NCBI GenBank assembly: GCA_019828595.1 | Contig: JAHQRK010000018.1 | Coordinates: 434,001-498,000 of the forward strand | Direction of reading: 5' to 3' | From: Aphanomyces cochlioides | Taxonomy: Eukaryota > Oomycota > Saprolegniomycetes > Saprolegniales > Verrucalvaceae | DNA length: 64,000 bases | Shown: positions 20,849-30,002 of the stretch, piece by piece | Position numbering within the stretch: the first letter of the stretch is position 1 | Layout: each line of letters starts with the position of its first letter | Position numbers and translations under genes: made by a program | The notes under the pieces: model-generated | What the model saw: the letters and a program-made list of their open reading frames with translations, nothing else | Database searches by the model: none | What the model was told of the DNA's origin: nothing

Positions 20849-21173
20849 GTAGCACCCAAGTAAGCAGCTATCTTAAAAGTGTCTGCTTTTTCACGATACC
20901 AAAGCATGGTTTGCGCACTAGATCTCGCCGACATACTACATTTGTATTCCGTCGTCACATCACCCAGAACACAAGGACAGTCTTCCGTAACACCGCTGTG
21001 TTTCGAGAAAATCATGTCTTCATGATGTAGTAGTCCTATTGACAGACCAAACTGTGTGCGACAGCTTATAGCATGGCAACGTTTATTAGATTTGAAGTAT
21101 TTGAATGATTCATGGACAGAAGAACGGATTGCTTTTATTTCATCCAACGAAGCCAGCACAGATTGTTAAACTC
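20849..21173. other. Right flank of Tigger insertion
   Basis: On the minus strand this stretch is open and, if the Tigger element is removed and one TA kept, stays open for a further 22 codons left of the insertion before a stop. It has no recognised domain, so whether a gene was interrupted is undecided. Confidence 0.35.
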
Positions 21174-22151
21174 CTATCGGTCAATGAATTGATTTGGACT
21201 GTCCATCCAGAAGGTTCGTATCATCTCTTTGCGTTTCTTGGTGTCTTGGGTAAGAAACATTTCATGGAGATTTGCAGGTGAGTCCATGAATCGATTCAGT
21301 GAGTGGGAAAAGCGAGCGAGGAACGGAATCATTTGTTCATCCCACAGAGTAGAGTCCCATTCGATCTTGGTCGTTCGGCTCTTGTCCTTCTTATTTTTCA
21401 AATGCTCGACGATCTCTCCGTGCTTGGAATCGAGCAAATAGAGATACGTTTGGAGTTGCATCACGTCGTAAGTTGGCAGTGGGTCCTTGAAGGCTCGCAT
21501 GCGATTCTTCACTTCGATCACGGTTTCACCGCTCACCCCATCGACACGTCCTCCAACAAGCACATTGCGGTTACCAAGATCAGCCGATTGAACGCGTCCT
21601 ATCTTTTTGGTCCAGAACTTGATATTGCGCTGCTCGACAGTCGTTTGCGTCTGAGACTCATATTGGCTGATCGCATGGACTTCCTGTGCTGCACCAAACT
21701 GAGTTTGCAAAGTTGAGTGGAGTGCCTGAACAACGTCTTCTTTTTCCTCTGCGGTCAATTGCGGCATCGCTTCGACATGAGCTTTCACTTCTTTCTTCTT
21801 GGCCTGGACCTCCTCCACTGTGATTGAGGCTTCCTCTAGTATCGCTTGGACTTCAGGTTGCGTTTCAAATACACGCTCAACCTTTTCCTCGATGGTTTCT
21901 GGGATGGCAGGAGCCAATTCTTTCTCCAGCGCATTGACATACTCTTTATCAGTGCGCTTCCAAACACCCAAAAACACGTCAGAAATCTCACGATACGGAT
22001 TGGCGCCACAGATAACGGGGATTTCGCTCGCAAACAGTAAAATCTGCTTTCCGTAGGCCGATTTGTATTTGCTCGAGCTCTTCCATCTGCTGGGGAGCGT
22101 CCACGACGAAGCGCAGACCGTCGACGATCGCCTTGACACCTTACGCCACAT
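21174..22151 (-). CDS. PD-(D/E)XK nuclease, YqaJ/lambda-exonuclease-like
   Basis: This 325-residue frame shows the motifs of the lambda-exonuclease/RecB-like branch of PD-(D/E)XK nucleases: SEIPVICGANPYRE near residue 42 (helix and GxNPY motif), VGGRVDGV (catalytic Asp), VIEVKNRM (E-x-K) and VMQLQTYLYLLD (Q-x3-Y). Such enzymes resect or degrade duplex DNA, and relatives occur in phages, giant viruses and scattered eukaryotes. The middle segment (Glu/Ala-rich, about 75-140) looks like an inserted helical region. The first 36 residues are Ser/Arg-rich and unconvincing; another frame over the same bases reads VKAIVDGLRFVVDAPQQMEE, so a frameshift or unusual start near 22070 is possible. A symmetrical CGGATAA/TTATCCG element lies 20 bp upstream. 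Confidence 0.75.
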   Translation of the reverse strand: MWRKVSRRSSTVCASSWTLPSRWKSSSKYKSAYGKQILLFASEIPVICGANPYREISDVFLGVWKRTDKEYVNALEKELAPAIPETIEEKVERVFETQPEVQAILEEASITVEEVQAKKKEVKAHVEAMPQLTAEEKEDVVQALHSTLQTQFGAAQEVHAISQYESQTQTTVEQRNIKFWTKKIGRVQSADLGNRNVLVGGRVDGVSGETVIEVKNRMRAFKDPLPTYDVMQLQTYLYLLDSKHGEIVEHLKNKKDKSRTTKIEWDSTLWDEQMIPFLARFSHSLNRFMDSPANLHEMFLTQDTKKRKEMIRTFWMDSPNQFIDR

Positions 22152-22170
22152 TTTTTATACAATTGTCATT

Positions 22171-22193
22171 CGGATAAAAGTAAATTATCCGGA
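22171..22193. promoter_or_regulatory. CGGATAA...TTATCCG inverted repeat upstream of the nuclease gene
   Basis: CGGATAA (22171-22177) and TTATCCG (22185-22191) are inverted 7-bp arms around a 7-bp spacer, about 20 bp upstream of the nuclease ATG. They share the ATCCG core of the elements at 5824 and 39190. The role is inferred. Confidence 0.35.
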
Positions 22194-22276
22194 ACGTTAA
22201 GGTGGAATAATGCACTGGGCTCCATTATGATGGATGGAAACGACGTACAAGATCTCGACACTTGTCAAGCCTGCTT

Positions 22277-22720
22277 CTAGCCTAGCGTAAAGGAGGACGC
22301 GCCACCAGGAGGAGCATGGATTCTTGTCGTGCTTCGGTCCGTGATGACATTGCCCGTGTTCTGGGACGAGCCATTTGCATACCGGTTGGACGAGACACGT
22401 TGGTCTGCGCCACCTCCAAGCGACGACTGGCCACCTGGAGGTGCATGGATGCGCGTAGTGCTTCGATCAGTGATCACGTTGCCAGTGTTTTGGGAGACAC
22501 CACTCGCGAATCGGTTTGATGAGACGGATTGTTGCTGCTCTTTCTCGTGGGCTCGCAAATCTTCGTCATCTTTCTTTTCGTTTTGTGCACTGTTGTACGG
22601 TTGCGTACGGCGTTGACGGTCTTCATCGGCAGAGCTGTCACCACCTCCAAAGATGAGGGAGCCCATCGTGGATTGGCCGCCAGGAGCATGGTGAAGACGA
22701 GTCGATGAGCATTGCGCCAT
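22277..22720 (-). CDS. SPIRAL1/HN1 (Jupiter)-like repeat protein
   Basis: This 147-residue protein starts at the ATG at 22720 (upstream only TTG). It is built from repeats: an N-terminal STRLHHAPGGQSTMGSLIFG unit, then two long units beginning VSSNR(F/Y)A and ending TTRIHAPPGG.SS, separated by a charged linker (EKKDDEDLRAHEKEQQQ). The phrase NTGNVITDRSTTRIHAPPGG occurs twice without change. Short R-(V/I)-x-x-PGG-xSx-(L/F)G motifs are the hallmark of the plant SPIRAL1 and animal HN1/Jupiter families of small microtubule-associated proteins, so a cortical or flagellar microtubule role is plausible (inference). The protein is probably largely disordered. Confidence 0.7.
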   Translation of the reverse strand: MAQCSSTRLHHAPGGQSTMGSLIFGGGDSSADEDRQRRTQPYNSAQNEKKDDEDLRAHEKEQQQSVSSNRFASGVSQNTGNVITDRSTTRIHAPPGGQSSLGGGADQRVSSNRYANGSSQNTGNVITDRSTTRIHAPPGGASSFTLG

Positions 22721-22987
22721 ATCTGTCGAGATGCAAAATGGAGGTTTCTTCAAATTTCAAAATAAATGCTTTGTGATTGGTCAAAAATAAATGTCTGATC
22801 CAATCCTAATGGAGAAGATATTAATTTTAGCCAATCAAAGTTTACTGTGTAAAGATACACTTTCTATTGTGGTTACATCTTGCCTGAACCGCCAACGATC
22901 ACCAAGACGAGGAAACAATAGTCGGGATGCATTAAGAGCAAGCATGCAGAAATACAACGTTGATCAAGCCAAAGGACACTCCTGGCT

Positions 22988-24376
22988 TTATTGGTCAGCG
23001 TCAGTCGAGTCGGCATTGATCGTCATGTCGAGTTGCTCGCCAGTAATGCGAGCGTAGAGGCTCAACACATCGTCCGATGTGGTTTCAAAGTGGCTTGTGG
23101 CATCGTACGACGAGCTAATAAAGCAATTGTCGGCACGGCCATCGGCCAAAGGCTCCAATTGATCCGATACTTCGTCAAATCGGTCAACGTATTCGCCCAA
23201 AAGCGAAACTCCGATTTCGAGTTCCAAAAGGGGCGTCGAAGTTTCAACCGTTGTGGAAACAATCGCGATGTACGTGTCCTTGGCGGCCACGCAGTGTGCA
23301 AATGAAACAACGCACACGTAAATGTCGTGCTGGCGGTTTGCTTGCGCGGCAGGAATAATAATTTGGCACGATTCCGAGTTGTTTGTGTTGGCAATTGGGT
23401 GGCGCAAGATAAAGATAGAACGGACGACTTTGCCAATCGAGCGTGTCTTCTCCTTGGGGAAGTACGAAGGATCACCAATAATCAGCTTGCCCTTGGCGAC
23501 TTCGTTGCCACTGCGGATACCCCAAGCCTTGCCGTTTTCGAAGAGCACTTCGTCCACACCTCGATTCAACATGAAAGTGCCGCCATGGATGGCACAAAGG
23601 CGCGAAAAGCCTTCGGGGAGACCACCAAGACCGTAAATTGGGTAAATGTAAGGGGATTTGCCATAGCGTTCAAGGGAGTAAGTGTACATCTTGAGTGCTC
23701 GCACGGTTTCAATGGCCGGACGATGGATGTAGCTGTCATCACGCATCAAAGCCATGGCGTGTCCCGTGAAACTTTGAGTGTTGGCATCGACACCAAATTT
23801 GGCATACAAATCGCTCATGGGCTGCTTGAACAAATCAAGACCTTGATGAGTTTCTGGGTTTTCTTCTTCGTAGTTGTACACATACATAATCAAGCTGCGG
23901 AAGCGGCGCTTTTCAAAGATGCCCATGAGCGACGACGCCAATGCTTCTTCGCCAGTGGCAGGAACTTTGTAGATGCGGCTGCCCTTGTATACGTAGCTGC
24001 CATCAACGTTCTTGAATTCCAAGTATCGGGTGACTTTTGTGTGCAAGAGCATCTTGACCAATTTGCCGCAAGCCATGATAAACTTGGGAATCAAGTCAAT
24101 GTTGTAGTCACGGTTGGATCCCAAACCAGAGAGGGGTTCCGCACCTTCGCCACGAAATTTGGTGTACAAGTTGGACAAGTTGAGGGACGCACAGTCGCCG
24201 CCGTAATAATTGTTGCGGTCCAGGTGGAGCACCTTGTAGCCCTTGGTCGCCAACAAACCACTGAGGATACATTCCTTCAAGCCCGTACCAAGCACAATCG
24301 CATCATATTCCCCATCGGCGAGCGTTTCTGTGCCGGCTGGCAACCACGCGAAGTCAGTCTTGGTCTCTCCTTCCAT
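22988..24376 (-). CDS. GDI: Rab GDP dissociation inhibitor (GDI)
   Basis: This intronless 462-residue protein has the FAD-fold-like start YDAIVLGTGLKECILSGLLA and the conserved phrase HLDRNNYYGGDCASLNL (SCR1 region). YNIDLIPKFIMACGKLVKML, PIYGLGGLPEGFSRL and the C-terminal DATSHFETTSDDVLSLYARITG are also diagnostic. GDI extracts GDP-bound prenylated Rab GTPases from membranes and recycles them through the cytosol. About 24 residues precede the conserved start and form a short N-terminal extension. The start is the first ATG (24376). Length fits the family (about 440-450) plus this extension and a short acidic tail. No close functional link to the neighbours. Confidence 0.95.
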   Translation of the reverse strand: MEGETKTDFAWLPAGTETLADGEYDAIVLGTGLKECILSGLLATKGYKVLHLDRNNYYGGDCASLNLSNLYTKFRGEGAEPLSGLGSNRDYNIDLIPKFIMACGKLVKMLLHTKVTRYLEFKNVDGSYVYKGSRIYKVPATGEEALASSLMGIFEKRRFRSLIMYVYNYEEENPETHQGLDLFKQPMSDLYAKFGVDANTQSFTGHAMALMRDDSYIHRPAIETVRALKMYTYSLERYGKSPYIYPIYGLGGLPEGFSRLCAIHGGTFMLNRGVDEVLFENGKAWGIRSGNEVAKGKLIIGDPSYFPKEKTRSIGKVVRSIFILRHPIANTNNSESCQIIIPAAQANRQHDIYVCVVSFAHCVAAKDTYIAIVSTTVETSTPLLELEIGVSLLGEYVDRFDEVSDQLEPLADGRADNCFISSSYDATSHFETTSDDVLSLYARITGEQLDMTINADSTDADQ

Positions 24377-25348
24377 TGTCCTCAAACAGAAATCCAAAAA
24401 TGACTTGGTTCGGCTATTTGGAGAATTCTTTCACATCCTTACACACGGTTGGTGCCTATATTTAAATACCCTTTTCTATTTAATAATTAATATCATTTAA
24501 TTATGCAGGCAATCGTGGTATACAATAAACAATATATTGTTACAATGAATAACTTGTAAATTACCATGATTCTTTCTGTTTATAGCTCATAAAGTTTTAC
24601 AGGTTTGATCTGCATTAGGGGAAGGGCTGCCAAGATATTACCGCAATGTCGGTCGGCACGCCAGTTGGAGAAATCTCCATCGCGAGTCATCTTGGCTCTT
24701 TGTTGCCATATCGCTATGCTATCCCTTCGCCCTCTACGTTGGTCCTGACGTGTTGGATTCCAAGGACACATCATTTTGGTCGAGAATGATGTGTCAGACC
24801 TGCAAAGGATCGGTTTCTCCACATGGATGAGATGCCTTTCGAGCGTGCTTGATTCCTGTGCTGGTCGCACTCGTACACTCCATCAACCCATCAGTCAATG
24901 ATGAGCGAATACGACGCCGGACATAGCCCCTGTGGTTGTACGACCGTCGTACCTCGTTTCGCTGGGACAGTGATCCATACATCGGAAAGTTGCTTGTCAT
25001 AGTGCCACGTATTTCAGCAAAGGCTGGTCACCGTTGCTGAAGATGGATCTGTCCACATGTTGACCTTGTCCTTCGAAATAGGAAATGCTCTCTTTCCTAC
25101 AGCAAGGGCGTCTGCGCTTGGTCGCGTGTCGTTCCTCGGCACGAACGACAAGCTGTCGAACCGTCTACCTTCAGCTCCGACATGGTAGTATAGTAAATTC
25201 AAGACAAATTTTATATGCTGAATAACGGCTTAGATATTGCTTAATCCGCAGGGGCATACAACCATGGAGTCTGCGTGCGTGACACTGTCTTAATGCGACC
25301 AAGGACAACGAATTACTTGACAAACGAACGAGCCGTGCCAAGCACACG
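24377..25348. other. Intergenic, possible decayed gene on minus strand
   Basis: Short minus-strand frames at 25014-25202 and 24794-25000 have protein-like composition and could be continuous after frameshifts, but I recognise no family. The last 150 bp hold the promoter of the first receptor gene. Confidence 0.35.
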
Positions 25349-28279
25349 ATGCGCGTGAGCGCTCTCCTTACTTGTTTGGTCCTTGCTGCTGAAATCGCGG
25401 CGAAACATAGGCATGAGACGACTAGACATCCCAAGCATCATGTGAGGCACAGGGAGCAGCAGCACCATGAGAAGACTTCTCATCAACATCGTCATCCTCA
25501 ATCGCGGGACGATATCTCTAGCGAGTCTCATGATGAAGGCGAGACAGGGCCAAAGCCAGAATACCCGACCCTTCTGACCAAGAAGGAAGACAGAGATCTA
25601 CGCAAGAACAAATTCGACACTGAAATTGAAAACGATTACGATTTCATGGAAACGACAGAACAAGAAGTGGGGTTCAATGCGAAGGGTGACCAGCCATACA
25701 TCGTTGACTACCACTGCGATCCTGGTGTTGCTGTGCTTTCGGGGTGTACGACTACAACAAACAAGTTTGTCGCGTGTTGGCAGCGCCAGAATAGAGAAGG
25801 TGCCTGCGTTCCAGAACTCTTGCGAGAAAAAGATGAGTACAATGCTCTTCACAACCCACACTTGTATTCGTATGCAGTCAAGAGGGAACTGAATGGAACC
25901 GATATGTCCGATGCAGATCGCAGTGAACGCGGAATGGTCGTTCAGGATTTTGCAGACCAAGTCGTTCGAGTCGACTATTTGCCTGGAGATGCCAGCATGA
26001 TGTACGTCACAATGCCCATCACAAGCGTTCATATCAAGTGTAGCGATTTGAGCGATCTCAAATCTGTCATCTTTGAAAACAAGACGTTGCCTGATGGCCT
26101 TGGCGCATTGTACGGAGCCGACGCAATGATCAATGTTCTAAAAGTGTTTTTTGTCTAGGCGGATGGTCAATGTTGGCTTGACAGGCTACCCAGAGCCCGG
26201 CCAGTTTTCCAACATTACGTTGCCCAAGTCCGTCTTCCGCTTGTATGTGCTCTGTCTATTGGCACCGTGGCTCAAAAGTCCCTAGAAACTTCAGACGCAA
26301 CAAGATGACACATTTCGATCCCAAGCAATGGCTAGATATTCCCTTGCGAGAAGTGTATGACTCTAAACTCAATGAGATTGTTCAAACTTGTCAAACGTAG
26401 GTACTTGGAAAGGAACAGGTTGACGAACCTTGGCTCGATTACGTTTCCCCAAACCATTCGCACATTGTACACCCAAGCCCTCCTTTCGCCAGCTGATGTT
26501 GTGATTGAGTAGAGATATCCGCAGCAACCTGCTCACTGGCTTTAATGGCACTAAACTTCCTGAAGCAGTTGAAGTCCTGTACGTTGTCGCCTCTCTCGGT
26601 TCCAATCTGACCAAACTGTAGTCAACTCGCCTACAACAAGCTGGAAAATGTCGGAGCGATCCCATTCTCTCAGATGCCTCGACTCTCCGTACTGTATGCT
26701 CAAATCTGACGTTCACCGCATTGACACTCTAACATAGATCCTTGCAGCACAACATGCTCATGGCTCTCAGTGCCAACGACGTCCTTCCTGATACTTTGAC
26801 AGTTTTGTAAGTGTTGCTTCATCGGGCTCATCTAAATGATCGTGGCATTCTAGGGATCTCTCCATGAACAAAATCGCAAAAATTGAAGATGGCTTTCGCT
26901 TCCCTCCAAATTTGGTTCGCTTGGAACTGAGTGAGAATAACCTGACAAGCATCTCCCACCTCAAGTTGCCCGCGTCATTGCGAAACCTGTCGATCTATAC
27001 CAATCCGATCGTGAATGCGACATTCACATCTGAAGAAGTCGCACGCTTGCGGAATATTTCCATCATCGGTGCAACACCAGACATTCAATGTCCTCCTCAC
27101 ACGTCAAGAACGTATATCAGCGATACGATTTTTGTCTGCGAGCAGCTCACTTCAGTCGTCAATGGTATCCTCGGCAACACGCCGTCCGGAGGGAAGGCAG
27201 GCACAAGTGTCATCCCAATCGTGGTGGGCTGCGTCGCTGGTATGGTACTCGTGACTGCCTTAGCGGTCTTTTTCGCCCGTCGTACCAATGCATTGCGCGG
27301 TCAAGACACAGATCTCCATTTCTTTCCCCAAGGAAGCTCAAAGCGTGCAGTCGAACGCGTCGCATCTCCACAAACCATTGTGTTATCTGAACCAAGCACA
27401 AACGACGTCTTCCAAAGAGAGGACGAGCTGATGACACCAGTGGACGTCCCACCAGCTCTGAAGCCCTGGAAAGCTTACTTGATTCTACCAACAAACATCT
27501 CTGATGTTATCCCTGTCATTGGGTAATGCCGCCCCCTTGCCTCTATGACCTCACATTGTCATGTGTCTAGTGGGGGATATTGCGCTGTGTACCACTCGGA
27601 GCGAGTACTTCTAACGCCACTCTTGGACGTCGAGACGACGCTTGCCATGGTTTCAACATTAGTTCACCCGAGCTTTGTTCGATTTGTCGGGGTTACATAC
27701 GACAACGGCGAGGGAAGTTCGCTGCTACTTGTCACTGAACTCCACCCAAATCGCAGCTTGGACTTGGCGTTGACAAAGCGCTTGACATTGACATTACCAC
27801 AGAAGCTACACATTGCACTCAATGTGCTGGAAGCGCTGGTATACATTCATGGCCTTCCTCAACCTTTGGCCCATCTTGCCTTGTCAAGTCACATGATCTT
27901 TCTCACTGAAGATTTTTCCGCCAAAGTCAAGCTGCCATACCCTCAACTACCAAATGCAGATGCCTCCAACGAGCTGTGGACCGCCCCTGAAGTATTTGAT
28001 GGCCAGGAGACCACACAAGCAGATATGTATTCCTTTGGCGTCCTGCTCTCGACACTAGACCGTGAGGCATTATCTTCCGCAGACCTCGTTGAATGGTTCC
28101 GTCTGACTTGCCCTGCCAGTTTGAGAGATCTTGGATTGGAATGCTTGCAAGTGGATCCAAGTCAGCGCCCCACTGCGTCGGACGCTCTCATCCGACTGCG
28201 CCAGACCATTCGCGAATGCGATGCCAATATTATCGCGCTCGATACGTTTTCAGAGATGAATTCTGACTTGAGTTCGTAA
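25349..28279 (+). CDS. LRR receptor-like protein with TKL-type pseudokinase, copy 1
   Basis: Exons: 25349-26109, 26159-26242, 26286-26354, 26401-26466, 26513-26578, 26622-26693, 26738-26806, 26854-27522, 27571-28279; the joined frame is 854 residues. Order: signal peptide (1-19), His/Arg-rich stretch (19-53), a C-x9-C-x9-C-x9-C module (about 122-154), LRRs from about 254 (one per exon in exons 2-7, more in exon 8), a transmembrane helix near 516-537 (VIPIVVGCVAGMVLVTALAVFF), and a kinase-like domain from 619. That domain keeps TKL landmarks (HPSFVRFVGVTY, ALVYIHG, LWTAPE, DMYSFGVLL). It lacks the VAIK lysine (VLLTPL), the HRD motif (AHLALSSHMIFL) and DFG (KVKLPYPQ). It should bind ligand outside and signal without its own catalysis (inference). 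Confidence 0.85.
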
Positions 28280-28885
28280 TTATATAGTTTCCTCTTCCGC
28301 CGAAATCATTTTCCAATCCTCTCAATGCGCCACTACCAAAGCTCCAAGCTCACCCTCGCTCCTCTTCAAATAAAGCGACCAAGTTAGACGGTCATGCAAA
28401 CGATCGTGCACAGCCTGACACTGCTTTGTTGTCGTACGACAATTCCCGAATCACAAAATTTTGGATTGGCGGCGGGTCGGAGTTTGTTGCACTGGACTTT
28501 CCATATAAATGCACTTTTGGCCCTTAGATAGAGTGCCAGATATCAAGGATTTCTAGGAGGCCGTCGGAATCGTATGAAGGCCTGCATGTATGATGCAAGA
28601 CCGAGGCGTCTTATTTCGGAACAGTGTCATATCCATCCGCCCATTGGAACCCACCACCTACCTATTGACGAGTCTCAACAAGTCGATAATCCATTCCTTG
28701 GTCAAAGTCAATCGCTTGAGATTTGAGCTAGAGGGAACGCCTTGTTGTGTTGTTTGATCGTCGTCGTGGCGTTGTGAAGATACAAAACTCTGTCCAAAAA
28801 CAGAGTCTGGCTGTGACTCGAATCCAACGCTTGGCAGCAAGAGCGACTAGTCCGAGACGACTTGGACTCTCCGGCAAATGGATGT
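28280..28885. other. Intergenic between receptor copy 1 and the hAT element
   Basis: About 600 bp, no gene or receptor remnant recognised. Confidence 0.4.
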
Positions 28886-28893
28886 CATGTGAG

Positions 28894-29568
28894 TAGTGTT
28901 GTCAACTTGTTTGATTGAGTCGAGTCAAGTTGGAGCCTGCATGATCTGATCGATCACAGGTCATGGAATGGCTGACTTGATTGACTCGGGTTGGACCCGA
29001 GTTGAACTCGAGTCGACTCGATTGGAAGCAATTCAGGGTATTCCGACACTTTAAACAACTCTGTTGCAACAATTAAACTTCATGAACGACTGTAGCTCAC
29101 AAATCATCTCGATCGAATCATCTCCTAGTCTCGTGCCTCGTTTGTCTTCAGCTTGGTCAGCCATTGTAAACGCTGACTCACTGGGAACTGATGTAGATGT
29201 CAGTACAAGGTACTCACGCGCCATAAAAGCTAATTGTGGGTAGATTATCACCACCTGTAGAGATAGAGCTTGGGTAAATGCTGGATGAACTCGCGCAGTC
29301 TGAGCTCAATGCACCGAACGGTTCATTCACAGACATTGTTTCATTTTACACAGTCTCGTGTTGTTTTGATGTGTCGAACTGCCATGGAATCTATGTTTAT
29401 AAACAATGGCGCATGTATTAAAATCGACTCGAGTCGAACCGAGTCAACCAGAGTCAGTCGTTATGTTGACCTGGTCGAGTCGGGTTGATGAATAAGATTC
29501 AACCCGCCACGAGTCAATCAGGGTTGACCCAGTCTGACTCGGGTCGGTTTGACTCGCTGACAACTCTA
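28894..29568. mobile_element. Internally deleted hAT element with 8-bp target duplication
   Basis: The 8-bp duplication CATGTGAG lies at 28886-28893 and 29569-29576. The ends TAGTGTTGTCA and (reverse complement) TAGAGTTGTCA are typical short hAT termini. Just inside both ends are many copies of GAGTCGA/GACTCGG-like sequence in both orientations, like the subterminal binding repeats of hAT transposases. The 675-bp copy retains only the C-terminal dimerisation coding part and cannot move by itself. Confidence 0.85.
29051..29254 (-). pseudogene. hAT transposase C-terminal dimerisation remnant
   Basis: The 67-codon frame reads YPQLAFMAREYLVLTSTSVPSE, AFTMADQ, KRGTRLGDDSIEMICELQSF. This is the hAT dimerisation signature (LA..YL....TSVPSER.FS...., KR..L..D....L..L). 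Everything N-terminal, including the nuclease and BED finger, is missing. Confidence 0.8.
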
Positions 29569-29576
29569 CATGTGAG

Positions 29577-30002
29577 TAAGACGTCGAGAAAAGTGTGTCC
29601 AAATGGCAAGTGGATCGAAAGGCCAAGCATTTCGATGGTACTCAATGCATTCAATTGGTGCGATCCGGATCGCCGATATGATCTTGGTGGTCAATTGTGG
29701 CTGAGTTCGGGCGAGCACACCATTGAATTCCACTCGAAAGCGCAAAATCGATAGCTTAAAACAGGGCTTATAGTCGATGTATATGTAGGAGCGGAACTCC
29801 TCGTAGACTTTCCAGGCGAGAAAGTCCAGCCTTCTGGCCTTTCTTGTTGTCCGACTTGTGTGCTAGGGCCAAATTTGAATTTTATTGGTAGAAAATTAGC
29901 CAATCGATGGCATTATTGCATTGGCGCCCCGGAATCCGTTGGTTGCATGTTGCGACGGAAGATGCGAGTAAGCTCTGCAGAGGGTCGAGTCATTAGGACC
30001 TC
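29577..30002. other. Upstream region of receptor copy 2
   Basis: No gene recognised. An ATG context near 29956 (ATGCGAGTAAGC) resembles the start of receptor copy 1 (ATGCGCGTGAGC) but the frame closes, so an original signal-peptide start may have been lost here. Confidence 0.35.

Noticed and set aside
20668..21159. N-terminal 163-residue extension of the Tigger transposase frame
   Set aside because: It crosses the terminal repeat at 20822-20846 and enters host DNA, starts with GTG, and transposase similarity begins at the ATG at 20667.
23327..24403. 358-codon plus-strand frame opposite Rab GDI
   Set aside because: Antisense shadow of a strongly conserved gene; the protein has no recognisable features.
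24580..25202. Decayed gene left of the receptor array
   Set aside because: Protein-like fragments in two frames, but no family recognised, so not annotated as a pseudogene.
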